A stretch of 33,030 nt of DNA from Aquimarina sp. RZ0 (lineage in GTDB: Bacteria; Bacteroidota; Bacteroidia; Flavobacteriales; Flavobacteriaceae), in the NCBI RefSeq assembly GCF_008370685.1, contig NZ_VTZU01000072.1:1-33030 (forward strand), read 5' to 3'. Position numbers and translations under genes: made by a program. The notes beneath the pieces were generated by a model. That model was not told the origin of the DNA and ran no database searches. It was given only the letters and a program-made list of their open reading frames with translations. Positions 17,864 through 26,062 of the stretch are shown here, in pieces (positions within the stretch are counted from its first letter, which is position 1; each line of letters begins with the position of its first letter).

Positions 17864-20800
17864 ATGAAAACGATTAATTATTATTATTTTTTAGTGGGAC
17901 TCTTTTTGCTATTTCCGATGGCAAACAGGGGACAAAATGTTCAGGTCGATGTCAATCTGAATATTAAACATTCCGTTGGAGGAGTCTCCGATTTTGGAAG
18001 GGAGAGACACATTACCAATCATGCCAGTATATTTGAAGCTGATTATGAGGGAGAATTAGATCGCGTTGATGAACTGTTAAACGATTTAGATGTTGCTTTA
18101 GGGAGAGATAATGGAACTGCTTCCTTCTTATTTCAGTTTACACCGGTAGATGATAATCGCCCGAACAGACATGATCGTGATAGTCTAACAGATGTCTTAG
18201 AATTTTGGAAAGGTGAATATCAAAGACGATTAGAAGATCGTGGGTTAGCATCTTACAAAAGTAATACTACGACAATTATGGGGACAAATCCTCATCCCAC
18301 GTATCCAACATTGTCCTATTTTGACAATGGGATTTGTGGTTCTGTATGGGGTAGAGAGAATGGACGTACCTGGATTCCTCAGGATATAGAAACATCTGTA
18401 GAATGGATAGTACAGTATATGGAAGAATTCTATGTCGACAATATTAGTCAAGATGGTATGGTAATGCCAGAGTATTGGGAAGTGGTTAATGAGCCGGACT
18501 TCGTATTAAATACAGGACAGTTTATGATGTCTAGCTGGGAAGATATTTTTGAATATCATAACCTGGTAGCAAAAGGTGTAAAAGAGAAGTTAGGAAGTAG
18601 AGCACCAAAAATCGGAGGAATGACTTTTGGATTACACGATTTATTTCTTGGAGATGGTTTTTCCCGTTTTCAAGCTCCTGACTATGTTAATGCTTTTTAT
18701 GGAAATACACCTGGTGATGAAATAGCCAAAGCGTATGCCAGAAGTCAGGTAGATAGACCTTCATTTTTTGTAAATCGTTCTCAAGATTGGTTTCAGTGGG
18801 ATGTGATTTGGAAAGGATTTATTGATACTGCAGGTGCCAATATGGATTATTATTCTGTGCATTTTTACGACTGGCCTACATATGATGCCACTGGAGGCGC
18901 TACTCGAAGTGGTGGTCACGTAGAGGCAACTTTAGAGATGTTAGAATCATATGATGTGAATAAATTCGGTACCCGTAAGCCTGTAATCATTTCAGAATAT
19001 GGAGCAGTACAAAATGCTTGGGATAACAGACCTCATGACAGACGATATGATTGGGAAAATCTAAAACCATTTTCTAATATGTTAATGCAATTTTTAGAAA
19101 GGCCAGATTATATAGAGCTTTCTATGCCTTTTACTTTGACCAAAGCAACATTTAGAGATGTTGATAGTAATGGAGATGGTATACCAGAGATTGTATATCA
19201 TTATAAAATGTTAAGAGATGATGATGGAGATGGTAATTGGGAATGGAGTGATATGATCAAATGGTATCAGTTATGGGATGATGTCGATGGTACCAGAGTA
19301 GATACAATGTCTTCTGATCCAGATGTACAGGTAGATTGCTATATCGATGGAAAGGATGTTTACTTGATTTTAAATAACCTGGAAGATGAAGATACTAATA
19401 TTAATCTTAATTTCTTTGAAGATTTTAGTAATCAGGCACAGAGCGTGCGTATCAAGCAGCTATTTTTACAAGGAGTAAGGAATATTACGTTAGCAGATAA
19501 TACGACCTCTAATATCCCTTCTACAGTGACATTGAAAAGTGACGCTACTATGGTGTTAAAATATACATTTGCGAATAATGTAAATATAAATCAAACATCT
19601 GTAGAAAAGAAATTCTTTGGAGCATCTGTAAGTAACAATCAAAGAGTGCCAATTAATAATGGAGACAACACGTTTTCTGTGAATGGAGTTACAGTACCTC
19701 AAAATGCAAATAATGCAGAAGCAATGTTGAAAGTGACTGTGAATCTTTTTGATGCTCCGGATAATGATCCAAATGGCTTTTTATCTATTGATAAATTTGT
19801 TTTTAATGGAGTAGAGGTGGAAACCCCGATAGATTGGAGAGGAACGCAACAGAAAAGAAGTAGATGGTTTGGAACATTAGAAATTCCAGTTCCTGCTAAT
19901 CTAGTGAGAACAAACAATACAGCTACAATAGATTTTCGTCATGTTGGTGAAGTATGTGTAGTAAATCTGGTAACTTGGGATTTTTCTAAAAAACCAGGTC
20001 GATCAGACGAAGGACCTACAGGTCCAGATCCCGTTGCTGTAACAGGGGTTAGTGTTTCGCCTACCAGTGTAACATTAAATCAAGGACAAACATCAACAAT
20101 CAATGCTACAGTTACTCCATCAAATGCTACGGATACGACAGTAACCTGGAGTTCTAATAATGCTGCAATCGCTTCTGTAAGTAGTACAGGTGTAGTAACA
20201 GCTCAGGCATCTGGTTCTGCTGTGATTACAGCAACAACACTGGATGGAGGTTTTACTGCAACGACCAATGTTACAGTAAGAGGAAACAATCCACCACCGC
20301 CACCGCCACCGCCATCAGGAGATGATATCGTAATAGAAGCAGAAGATTTTGTGAGTACAGATGGTACTTTTAATGATGCGAGTGCAGGTGGACCAGGTTT
20401 AGGAGTAAACGCTACTGCAATAGGTATTAATTATGTGAATAGTGGTGACTATGCAGAATATATTATTAATGTAGGTACGGCAGGAGAATATAATATCACA
20501 TATCAGATATCTACGCCCTCAGATAATTCTCAGATTCAATTGTTAATTGATGGTAATTTAGTAGCAACTGACAATGTGCCAAATAATGGTGATTGGGATG
20601 CGTATACGGCACTAGTGTCATCTAGTACGGTAACAAACTTAACAACAGGAACGCACACAGTAAGAGTGGTTGCTTCTGGATCAAATCCTTGGCAATGGAA
20701 TTTGGATAAAATTACATTGTCCAGAGTTGGAGGAGGTAATCCACCGCCACCTCCACCGCCACCAGGAGGTAATGCTACTTTGATTATTGAAGCAGAAGAT

Positions 20801-21451
20801 TTTGTGAGCACAGATGGAACATTTAATGATGCCTTTGCAGGAGGACCAGGACTTGGTGTTAACAGAACTGCGACTAATATTAATTATGTTAATAGTGGTG
20901 ATTGGGCAGAGTATACTGTAGATGTACCAGCAACAGCTAGCTATGGTATTGAATATTTAATATCCACTCCATCCGATGGTTCACAAATTCAATTATTAGT
21001 AGATGGAACTGCAGTTTCTACTACCAATGTGCCTAATAATGGTGGTTGGGAAAGTTTTACTTCATTAACATCAAATGATAGAGCAACAATTTCTGCAGGA
21101 ACACATACCATACGAATTGTTGGATCTAGTAATACTACCTGGCAATGGAATCTGGACAAAATTATATTGTCTACAGGATCTACAAGAAATTCTGGACTTG
21201 CTAATGTTGATATAGCTACAAAGATATCGGTATTCCCTAATCCTACCAATGGTAATGTGTTTATCAAAGGATTGAGTAAGAATATTGACCATGAAGTAAG
21301 TATTTATGGTATCAATGGTGCTAAATATCTAGAAACAGTATTGAATAAAAATCACGCTATCAATGTAGAGAGTTTACCACAGGGGATTTATTTCCTTTCT
21401 GTTACCAATTCTGAAATAGGTAGAACGAATCTAAAATTGATGAAAGAGTAG
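17864..21451 (+). CDS. Second secreted GH86 beta-agarase/beta-porphyranase with Big2, two CBM6-like modules and T9SS tail
   Basis: An 1195-residue paralogue of the GH86 at 10.5 kb; the signal peptide and first 45 residues are almost the same. Signal peptide 1 to about 23; GH86 region about 25-575 with likely acid/base Glu210 (YWEVVNEPD) and nucleophile Glu378 (VIISEYGAV); extra beta domain to about 715; Big2 about 724-807; an eight-proline linker; CBM6-like 1 about 820-955; another proline linker; CBM6-like 2 about 970-1105; T9SS sorting domain about 1120-1195. It differs from its paralogue in three ways. Its barrel carries a calcium-loop-like insertion (DVDSNGDGIPE, residues 432-442, and DDDGDGN shortly after). 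Its second CBM6-like module resembles its first instead of the FGGFERY type. Its linkers are proline-rich. It is probably specialised for another galactan structure or another step; the substrate is not determinable here. Confidence 0.92.
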   Translation: MKTINYYYFLVGLFLLFPMANRGQNVQVDVNLNIKHSVGGVSDFGRERHITNHASIFEADYEGELDRVDELLNDLDVALGRDNGTASFLFQFTPVDDNRPNRHDRDSLTDVLEFWKGEYQRRLEDRGLASYKSNTTTIMGTNPHPTYPTLSYFDNGICGSVWGRENGRTWIPQDIETSVEWIVQYMEEFYVDNISQDGMVMPEYWEVVNEPDFVLNTGQFMMSSWEDIFEYHNLVAKGVKEKLGSRAPKIGGMTFGLHDLFLGDGFSRFQAPDYVNAFYGNTPGDEIAKAYARSQVDRPSFFVNRSQDWFQWDVIWKGFIDTAGANMDYYSVHFYDWPTYDATGGATRSGGHVEATLEMLESYDVNKFGTRKPVIISEYGAVQNAWDNRPHDRRYDWENLKPFSNMLMQFLERPDYIELSMPFTLTKATFRDVDSNGDGIPEIVYHYKMLRDDDGDGNWEWSDMIKWYQLWDDVDGTRVDTMSSDPDVQVDCYIDGKDVYLILNNLEDEDTNINLNFFEDFSNQAQSVRIKQLFLQGVRNITLADNTTSNIPSTVTLKSDATMVLKYTFANNVNINQTSVEKKFFGASVSNNQRVPINNGDNTFSVNGVTVPQNANNAEAMLKVTVNLFDAPDNDPNGFLSIDKFVFNGVEVETPIDWRGTQQKRSRWFGTLEIPVPANLVRTNNTATIDFRHVGEVCVVNLVTWDFSKKPGRSDEGPTGPDPVAVTGVSVSPTSVTLNQGQTSTINATVTPSNATDTTVTWSSNNAAIASVSSTGVVTAQASGSAVITATTLDGGFTATTNVTVRGNNPPPPPPPPSGDDIVIEAEDFVSTDGTFNDASAGGPGLGVNATAIGINYVNSGDYAEYIINVGTAGEYNITYQISTPSDNSQIQLLIDGNLVATDNVPNNGDWDAYTALVSSSTVTNLTTGTHTVRVVASGSNPWQWNLDKITLSRVGGGNPPPPPPPPGGNATLIIEAEDFVSTDGTFNDAFAGGPGLGVNRTATNINYVNSGDWAEYTVDVPATASYGIEYLISTPSDGSQIQLLVDGTAVSTTNVPNNGGWESFTSLTSNDRATISAGTHTIRIVGSSNTTWQWNLDKIILSTGSTRNSGLANVDIATKISVFPNPTNGNVFIKGLSKNIDHEVSIYGINGAKYLETVLNKNHAINVESLPQGIYFLSVTNSEIGRTNLKLMKE

Positions 21452-21485
21452 TTTATCAGTTTCACAGATTAAAATTAATAAGTTT

Positions 21486-21525
21486 GCATCCGCTAAAAGT
21501 AAAACCTTTAGCGGGTGCTTTTTTT
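21486..21525 (+). terminator. Rho-independent terminator after the second GH86 gene
   Basis: GCATCCGCTAAAAG pairs with CTTTAGCGGGTGC (one wobble and one bulge) and is followed by a run of seven T. It lies 35 bases after the stop codon and is the most GC-rich hairpin of the locus. Confidence 0.85.
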
Positions 21526-21535
21526 GATATAGAGA

Positions 21536-21691
21536 GTGGTTTAAACTTTTTTAAATTCGCTATAAAAATGCTCTTTTGACTCATTTTTTGGCTTTTTCTT
21601 CCTTCGTAGCGCTGCTATGAAGTGCAAAAAAAACACTTCAATTGATCAAAAAATAACTATTTTCTGCCAGAATCAAAAAAGCTTATACCAC
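21536..21691. mobile_element. Second-family MITE-like element
   Basis: A 156-base non-coding segment. The left end GTGGTTTAAACTTTTTTAAA matches the reverse complement of the right end (GTGGTATAAGCTTTTTTGA) with a few mismatches. Like the 166-base family it has an A/T-rich interior with a small central palindromic region (GTAGCGCTGC), but the sequence is different. There is no coding potential. Only one copy is in this window, so its mobility is inferred from structure. Confidence 0.5.
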
Positions 21692-21796
21692 TTCAGAGCA
21701 TAAGATTCATTTTCTTGTATTATCTCAAAGTAAAATTGCCTGCCAAAATCGTTTCTTTTTAATTCAGTTTACGGCGATTTCATCTAAGAACTGGTA

Positions 21797-22023
21797 TTAT
21801 ACCAATTCCGAATGTTACACAAAAGCTTTTAAGTTCTGTTTTATACGATTTACAACTAAAAATTTCGCATATTCATCGTTTCTTTTTCCTTTCTACTTCG
21901 TTTAAAAAATAAACCGTAGCTATAGCTATGCTTGATTTTTTTGCCTTGCATAAAGAAAAAATAATTCAATGAATTTATACGAATTTTTTAATCACAAATC
22001 GTATTAGTTTATAATTGGTATAA
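21797..22023. repeat. Inverted repeat flanking MITE copy 2
   Basis: TTATACCAATT (21797-21807) and AATTGGTATAA (22013-22023) are perfect 11-base inverted repeats that enclose MITE copy 2. They may be the ends of an older short element into which the MITE jumped, or a chance palindrome in A/T-rich DNA. Confidence 0.35.
21841..22006 (-). mobile_element. MITE-like element, copy 2
   Basis: A 166-base repeat, TTATACGATTT to AAATCGTATTA, in the same orientation as copy 1. It lies between the convergent second GH86 gene and the second lacI-type gene. Left and right ends align as inverted repeats for about 45 bases with scattered mismatches, so the single strand would fold into one long hairpin. Confidence 0.85.
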
Positions 22024-22094
22024 GATAAAACTATCGGCGATTGTATAGTCGATTCTCGGCTTATTGTATTATTTAGAGTATTAATTTTACGAGA

Positions 22095-23126
22095 TTATGA
22101 ATCCTTAATGTTTGAAGAATCTCGAACAATTAATGCTGCATCAAGAATAGTTTTATTTAGTTTTTGTTTTACAAAATCACCTCTGGTATATGCCAAAAAG
22201 GCGTTAGCTGCTTGTTTCCCTATTTCATTACTATGTTGCTCAATACTCGTTATTGTCGGTGTTACCATAGCTGTAAAAGGTTCATTACCAAAACCAACAA
22301 GAGCAATATCATTAGGTATGTTTATATGATTTTCTTGTAATACTTGTAGCGCTCCCAGAGCAGCGTAATCCCCGGCAACATATACGGCATCAGGTCTTTT
22401 TTGAAGTGTTAATAACTGCATCATTTTTTTTCTGCCGTCCTGGAGTGTAAGATTGCTTTCTATAAGAAGTTCTTTATCCAAGGGTAAGTTATATTTCTTT
22501 AAGGCATCAATATAGCCTCTAATTCTATTGTTAAAAATACGGGTATGTTTATAACCACCGATATGCGCAATTCTTTGACACCCCTGTTCGATAAGATGTT
22601 CTACAATTATATGGCTACTATGGTAGTCATCAATTCCTATGTAGTCAACATTCAGATCATTTTCACCACGATCAAATAAAATTAAAGGAATTCCCTTAGA
22701 CTTTATTTTTTCATAATAGCTCAGGTCAATAGTTTCATTGGCCATAGAGGCAATAATTCCATCAACCTGTGTGAAAAGTAATGTATCTATAGTATTACAC
22801 TCTTTTGTATATGATTCATTGGATTGTGTAATTATGATATTATATCCTTCCTTATTTAGAACTTCTTCTATGTTTTGAATCACCGAAGAAAAGAAGTTAC
22901 TATTAGTTTTGGGCACAATAACACCGACCAAATTACTTTTACCCTTGCGGAGTGCACTGGCAAGATGATTAGGCTGGTAATTCAACTCTTTGGCTACTTT
23001 TTTGACAGCTTCTTTTGTCTCAGTACTTATTCGAGAATCATCATGTAATGCTTTAGAAACAGCAGCCGTAGAAATTTTAAGAACATTTGCAATGTCTTTT
23101 ATTGTGGTTCGTTTTTTATTAGTCAA
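22095..23126 (-). CDS. LacI-family regulator, probable local repressor of the KDG kinase/aldolase operon
   Basis: A 343-residue LacI/GalR-type protein. The HTH is at the N-terminus (RTTIKDIANVLKISTAAVSKAL) with hinge NYQPNHLASALRKGKSNLVG, followed by a sugar-binding-type effector domain (VGVIVPKTNSNFF, IDTLLFTQVDGIIASM, IPLILFDRG, RPDAVYVAGDYAALGAL, IALVGFGNEPF). No ATG is available before the HTH; the start is a TTG (complement of 23124-23126), and an upstream in-frame stop rules out a longer protein. The start lies 7 bases from a perfect 32-base palindrome, which strongly suggests autoregulation. The gene is divergent from the KDG kinase gene, which has a second similar palindrome near its start. 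The effector may be KDG, KDPG or a related sugar acid; this is inferred from the neighbours. Confidence 0.9.
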   Translation of the reverse strand: MTNKKRTTIKDIANVLKISTAAVSKALHDDSRISTETKEAVKKVAKELNYQPNHLASALRKGKSNLVGVIVPKTNSNFFSSVIQNIEEVLNKEGYNIIITQSNESYTKECNTIDTLLFTQVDGIIASMANETIDLSYYEKIKSKGIPLILFDRGENDLNVDYIGIDDYHSSHIIVEHLIEQGCQRIAHIGGYKHTRIFNNRIRGYIDALKKYNLPLDKELLIESNLTLQDGRKKMMQLLTLQKRPDAVYVAGDYAALGALQVLQENHINIPNDIALVGFGNEPFTAMVTPTITSIEQHSNEIGKQAANAFLAYTRGDFVKQKLNKTILDAALIVRDSSNIKDS

Positions 23127-23132
23127 ATTTTT

Positions 23133-23164
23133 ATATATTTGCTTAAACGTTTAAGCAAATATAT
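23133..23164. promoter_or_regulatory. LacI-type operator O1, perfect 32-base palindrome
   Basis: The half-site ATATATTTGCTTAAAC is followed directly by its exact reverse complement, with the CG centre typical of LacI-family operators (core GCTTAAACGTTTAAGC). It overlaps the region just before the TTG start of the divergent lacI-type gene, so binding would block that gene and probably shape the shared promoter region. Confidence 0.85.
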
Positions 23165-23180
23165 TGTATTACAAATTATC

Positions 23181-23216
23181 ATCAAAATAGCTGTCGTTAA
23201 TTATAGCCATTTTGAT
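23181..23216. promoter_or_regulatory. Inverted repeat between the two operators
   Basis: ATCAAAATAGCT (23181-23192) and AGCCATTTTGAT (23205-23216) are inverted repeats with one mismatch and a 12-base spacer. They sit midway between O1 and O2. The sequence is unlike the LacI sites, so it may bind a second regulator or fold in the leader RNA. Confidence 0.4.
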
Positions 23217-23231
23217 TTGTTTTTTGTCTGA

Positions 23232-23249
23232 TGCTTAAACGATTAAGCA
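23232..23249. promoter_or_regulatory. LacI-type operator O2 next to the KDG kinase gene
   Basis: TGCTTAAACGATTAAGCA is a palindrome with one mismatch and shares the TGCTTAAACG half-site with O1. The centres of O1 and O2 are 92 bases apart. It ends 34 bases before the ATG of the kinase gene, where a bound repressor would block transcription. Confidence 0.75.
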
Positions 23250-23283
23250 AGCTTATATAAATAATTAAATAATAATTTTCAAA

Positions 23284-24324
23284 ATGAAAAAAGTTGTCAC
23301 TTTTGGAGAAATTATGCTAAGATTAGCACCTCCAGGTTTTTTAAGGTTTTCACAGGCTAATAATTTTGATGTGATCTATGGAGGAGGAGAATCTAATGTA
23401 GCAGTATCTTTAGCCAATTATGGTGTTCCGGTAGATTTTGTGACTCGTTTACCAAAAAATGATATTGGTGAATGTGCAATGATGGAAATGCGAAAAAGAG
23501 GTGTTGGTGTTGATAAGATTGTTTATGGAGGAGATCGCCTAGGAATCTATTTCTTAGAAACAGGTGCAGTATCGAGAGGTAGTAAAGTAGTATATGATAG
23601 AGCACATTCTGCAATCGCAGAAATTGAATCAGGAATGATCGATTGGGCGGCCGTATTTAAAGATGTAGAATGGTTTCATTGGACGGGGATTACACCTGCT
23701 ATTTCTCAAGGTGCAGCTGATGTATGTCTGGAGGCAGTCAAAGCTGCTAGTGAATTGGGAATAACCATTTCTACAGACCTTAATTATCGTGCTAAACTAT
23801 GGAATTATGGCGGAGATCGTGAAGCTATCATGACCGAACTAACATCGTATTGTGATATTATTTTAGGGAATGAAGAAGATGCTGAAAAACATTTTGGGAT
23901 TCACCCAGAAGGGTTGGATGTTCACAAACACGGACACGATGTAAAAGCAGAAGCATTTTTATCTGTTTGTAAACAAATGATGGAAAAATTTCCAAAAGCA
24001 AAAAAAGTGATAACAACCTTAAGAGGTTCTATTTCTGCATCACATAACACATGGGCCGGAGTTTTATATGATGGTAAGAAAATGTATGAAACCCGTCAGT
24101 ATCAAATTACAGATATCGTAGATAGAGTTGGTGGAGGAGATTCTTTTATGGGAGGACTCATATACGGACTGCTAAAATACCCTGAAGATGATCAAAATGC
24201 ATTAGATTTTGCAGTTGCAGCATCTTGTTTAAAGCATACAATCAAAGGTGATGCTAATTTAGTGACTGTCGCAGAAGTAGAAAAACTAATGGGTGGAGAT
24301 GCTTCAGGTAGAGTTGCAAGGTAA
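23284..24324 (+). CDS. kdgK: 2-dehydro-3-deoxygluconokinase (KDG kinase, PfkB family)
   Basis: A 346-residue PfkB/ribokinase-fold sugar kinase, predicted to phosphorylate 2-keto-3-deoxygluconate to KDPG in the cytoplasm. Seen: the N-terminal VTFGEIMLRLAPPG typical of KDG kinases, the first PfkB signature with the GGGESNVAVSLANYG substrate region (residues about 33-47), and the second signature DRVGGGDSFMGGLIYGL with catalytic Asp286. It is followed after 31 bases by a KDPG aldolase gene and is divergent from a lacI-type gene with two operator-like palindromes. In an agar locus this pair is expected to complete 3,6-anhydro-L-galactose breakdown, since that pathway yields KDG in marine bacteria. 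Alginate or pectin uronates also give KDG, so other inputs are possible. The assignment as kinase is firm; KDG over a related keto-deoxy sugar rests on family resemblance plus the aldolase. Confidence 0.9.
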   Translation: MKKVVTFGEIMLRLAPPGFLRFSQANNFDVIYGGGESNVAVSLANYGVPVDFVTRLPKNDIGECAMMEMRKRGVGVDKIVYGGDRLGIYFLETGAVSRGSKVVYDRAHSAIAEIESGMIDWAAVFKDVEWFHWTGITPAISQGAADVCLEAVKAASELGITISTDLNYRAKLWNYGGDREAIMTELTSYCDIILGNEEDAEKHFGIHPEGLDVHKHGHDVKAEAFLSVCKQMMEKFPKAKKVITTLRGSISASHNTWAGVLYDGKKMYETRQYQITDIVDRVGGGDSFMGGLIYGLLKYPEDDQNALDFAVAASCLKHTIKGDANLVTVAEVEKLMGGDASGRVAR

Positions 24325-24355
24325 CATACAGATCGAATAATGAAATAAAAATAAG

Positions 24356-25024
24356 ATGGCACAATATACAAGAATTGAAGTAGCAACACTTATGAAAGAA
24401 CAAGGCATGGTTCCTTTGTTCTATCATCCGGATATCGAATTAGGTAAAAAAATATTAAAAGCCTGTTATGATGGTGGAGCTAGACTTTTAGAATTTACTG
24501 CTAGAGGTGATTTTGCTTACGAAGTATTTTTAGAACTTAATAAATATGCTATCAAAGAACTTCCCGGGATGGTGATGGGAGTAGGCTCTATAACAGATGC
24601 CGCTGCCGCTTCTTTGTTTATGCAAATGGGAGCAAATTTTATCGTTACTCCTTCGCTTAGAGAAGATATAGCTCAGGTTTGTAATCGCAGAAAAGTATTG
24701 TGGTCACCAGGCTGTGGTTCTCTTACAGAAATTAATAATGCAGAGGAATTAGGTTGTGAGATCGTAAAGTTATTTCCAGGATCTACATATGGACCTGGGT
24801 TTGTAAAAGCAATTAAAGGACCACAACCGTGGACTAGTATTATGCCTACTGGTGGTGTAAGTACAGACGAATCAAATCTCAAAGGATGGTTTGATGCCGG
24901 TGTTACCTGCGTAGGAATGGGATCTAAATTGATAAGCAAAGAGATTCTAGAACAAAAAGATTATGATGGACTAACAACAAAAGTTCAAAATGCGTTAGAA
25001 TTAATCCAAAAGTTGAGAAAATAA
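24356..25024 (+). CDS. eda: KDPG aldolase (2-dehydro-3-deoxyphosphogluconate aldolase)
   Basis: A 222-residue class I aldolase of the KDPG/KHG family; predicted to split KDPG into pyruvate and glyceraldehyde 3-phosphate. The Schiff-base Lys is Lys138 in EIVKLFPGS, and the catalytic Glu is Glu46 in LLEFTAR. Other conserved pieces are GVGSITDAAAA, ANFIVTPS, WSPGCGSLTEI, IMPTGGVS and a closing CVGMGSKL phosphate-binding region. Length matches the family. It lies 31 bases after kdgK in the same operon and is closed by a hairpin. A closely related KDPGal aldolase role cannot be excluded from sequence alone. Confidence 0.92.
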   Translation: MAQYTRIEVATLMKEQGMVPLFYHPDIELGKKILKACYDGGARLLEFTARGDFAYEVFLELNKYAIKELPGMVMGVGSITDAAAASLFMQMGANFIVTPSLREDIAQVCNRRKVLWSPGCGSLTEINNAEELGCEIVKLFPGSTYGPGFVKAIKGPQPWTSIMPTGGVSTDESNLKGWFDAGVTCVGMGSKLISKEILEQKDYDGLTTKVQNALELIQKLRK

Positions 25025-25047
25025 TTTACTCAGAAATGGTATTATAT

Positions 25048-25105
25048 CCACAGAGCATACATTTTCTAATGGTAACAAAAGAAATGTATACTTTGTGGTT
25101 TTTTT
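25048..25105 (+). terminator. Rho-independent terminator after the kdgK-eda operon
   Basis: CCACAGAGCATACATTT pairs with AAATGTATACTTTGTGG (two mismatches) and is followed by seven T. It lies 23 bases after the aldolase stop codon. Confidence 0.85.
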
Positions 25106-25122
25106 GTTACTTATTATTCGTA

Positions 25123-25288
25123 TTATACGATTTGTGATTAAAAAATTCGTATAAATTCATTGAATTACTTTTTCTTTATGCAAGGCAAAAAAATCAAGCA
25201 TAGCCATAGCTACGGTTTATTTTTTAAACGAAGTAGAAAGGAAAAAGAAACGATGAATATGCGAAATTTTTAGTTATAAATCGTATTA
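25123..25288 (+). mobile_element. MITE-like element, copy 3
   Basis: A 166-base repeat bounded by TTATACGATTT and AAATCGTATTA. Orientation is opposite to copies 1 and 2 and the same as copy 4. It differs by scattered substitutions, for example CATAGCCATAGCTACGG where copy 4 has CATAGCTATAGCTACGG. It lies 18 bases after the terminator T-run of the aldolase gene. Confidence 0.85.
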
Positions 25289-26062
25289 GCAACTAATGAA
25301 AAGAGATTATTAAATTAAGAGCACAATTGAACATCTTTTTTTGGTTAGTGCAGTGGGAAAGACCAAATATCTCAGCACATTATTTTTGAGCCTTTTTTTG
25401 AGCTTACTAATAATCTCCTACTCGAAAACGGATTAATTTCTGGATTTCTTGACGGTGCCTTTTTTAGTTTTTCTTTTTATCCCTCAACTGATAAGGTTTT
25501 TTACATTGTAATACAAACTAATTAATTAATTAATACTCTTGTTAATATGCTGATCTATTTTTTTAGGGTTGACTTGAGAGTGAATTGTTTTTGTAATAAA
25601 GAAACCATGAATTTAAATATAACGGATAAACATGTTGGACTTGCAACAGAAATTCGGACAATTTTTCTAAGACCTATGCCGCATTTTGGCATAAATTTTT
25701 AATTCTATGTTCTTTTCCACTTTTATAAACTACCCTAAGTTGTCCAACATACATTATCTGTTTGAAATAAGAGAAATGTGTGTTTTGTGGATTTTTTTTG
25801 ATAATAGTCAAATAGTAATGCCAGTTTTGTTTTGAATTTATAGTAAAAAAAATCAGCTGTTTCTAAGAGGAGTCGGTAAAAAGAAAAAAGCTGTAACAGG
25901 CGGTTTTAAAGGCCAAAAAACGATACTTTTCTATTCATCTATACAAAACGACCATTCATCTACACTAATCTTTGCTTCTATCGAAGTTAGACCTGATTAT
26001 CCCTTGTTTATCACGTAATTTGAATATCAGAAAACCGAAACCTAATTAAATAAGAACATCCT
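25289..26062. other. Non-coding region between MITE copy 3 and the receiver gene
   Basis: About 770 bases without a credible gene. It holds a run of AATT repeats near 25521-25535, an inverted repeat ATGTTGGAC / GTCCAACAT (25632-25640 and 25742-25750) about 100 bases apart, a small ATGCC/GGCAT hairpin inside it, and the direct-repeat site at 25933-25965. A 31-codon reading frame from 25608 lies in the inverted-repeat segment, but nothing supports it as a gene. Confidence 0.45.
25933..25965 (+). promoter_or_regulatory. Paired direct repeat, candidate response-regulator binding site
   Basis: ATTCATCTATAC (25933-25944) and ATTCATCTACAC (25954-25965) match at 11 of 12 bases and start exactly 21 bases apart, two helical turns. 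LytTR-type regulators bind paired direct repeats with this spacing. The site lies about 100 bases upstream of the receiver gene, and a LytTR regulator is encoded at the end of the same cluster. The link is inferred; the sequence itself does not match the AgrA-type consensus. Confidence 0.45.

Noticed and set aside
23393..23614. 73-codon antisense frame in the KDG kinase gene
   Set aside because: Antisense shadow of a firmly assigned gene.
25608..25703. 31-codon frame starting MNLNITDKHVG
   Set aside because: Too short, no family features, and it lies inside an inverted-repeat segment.
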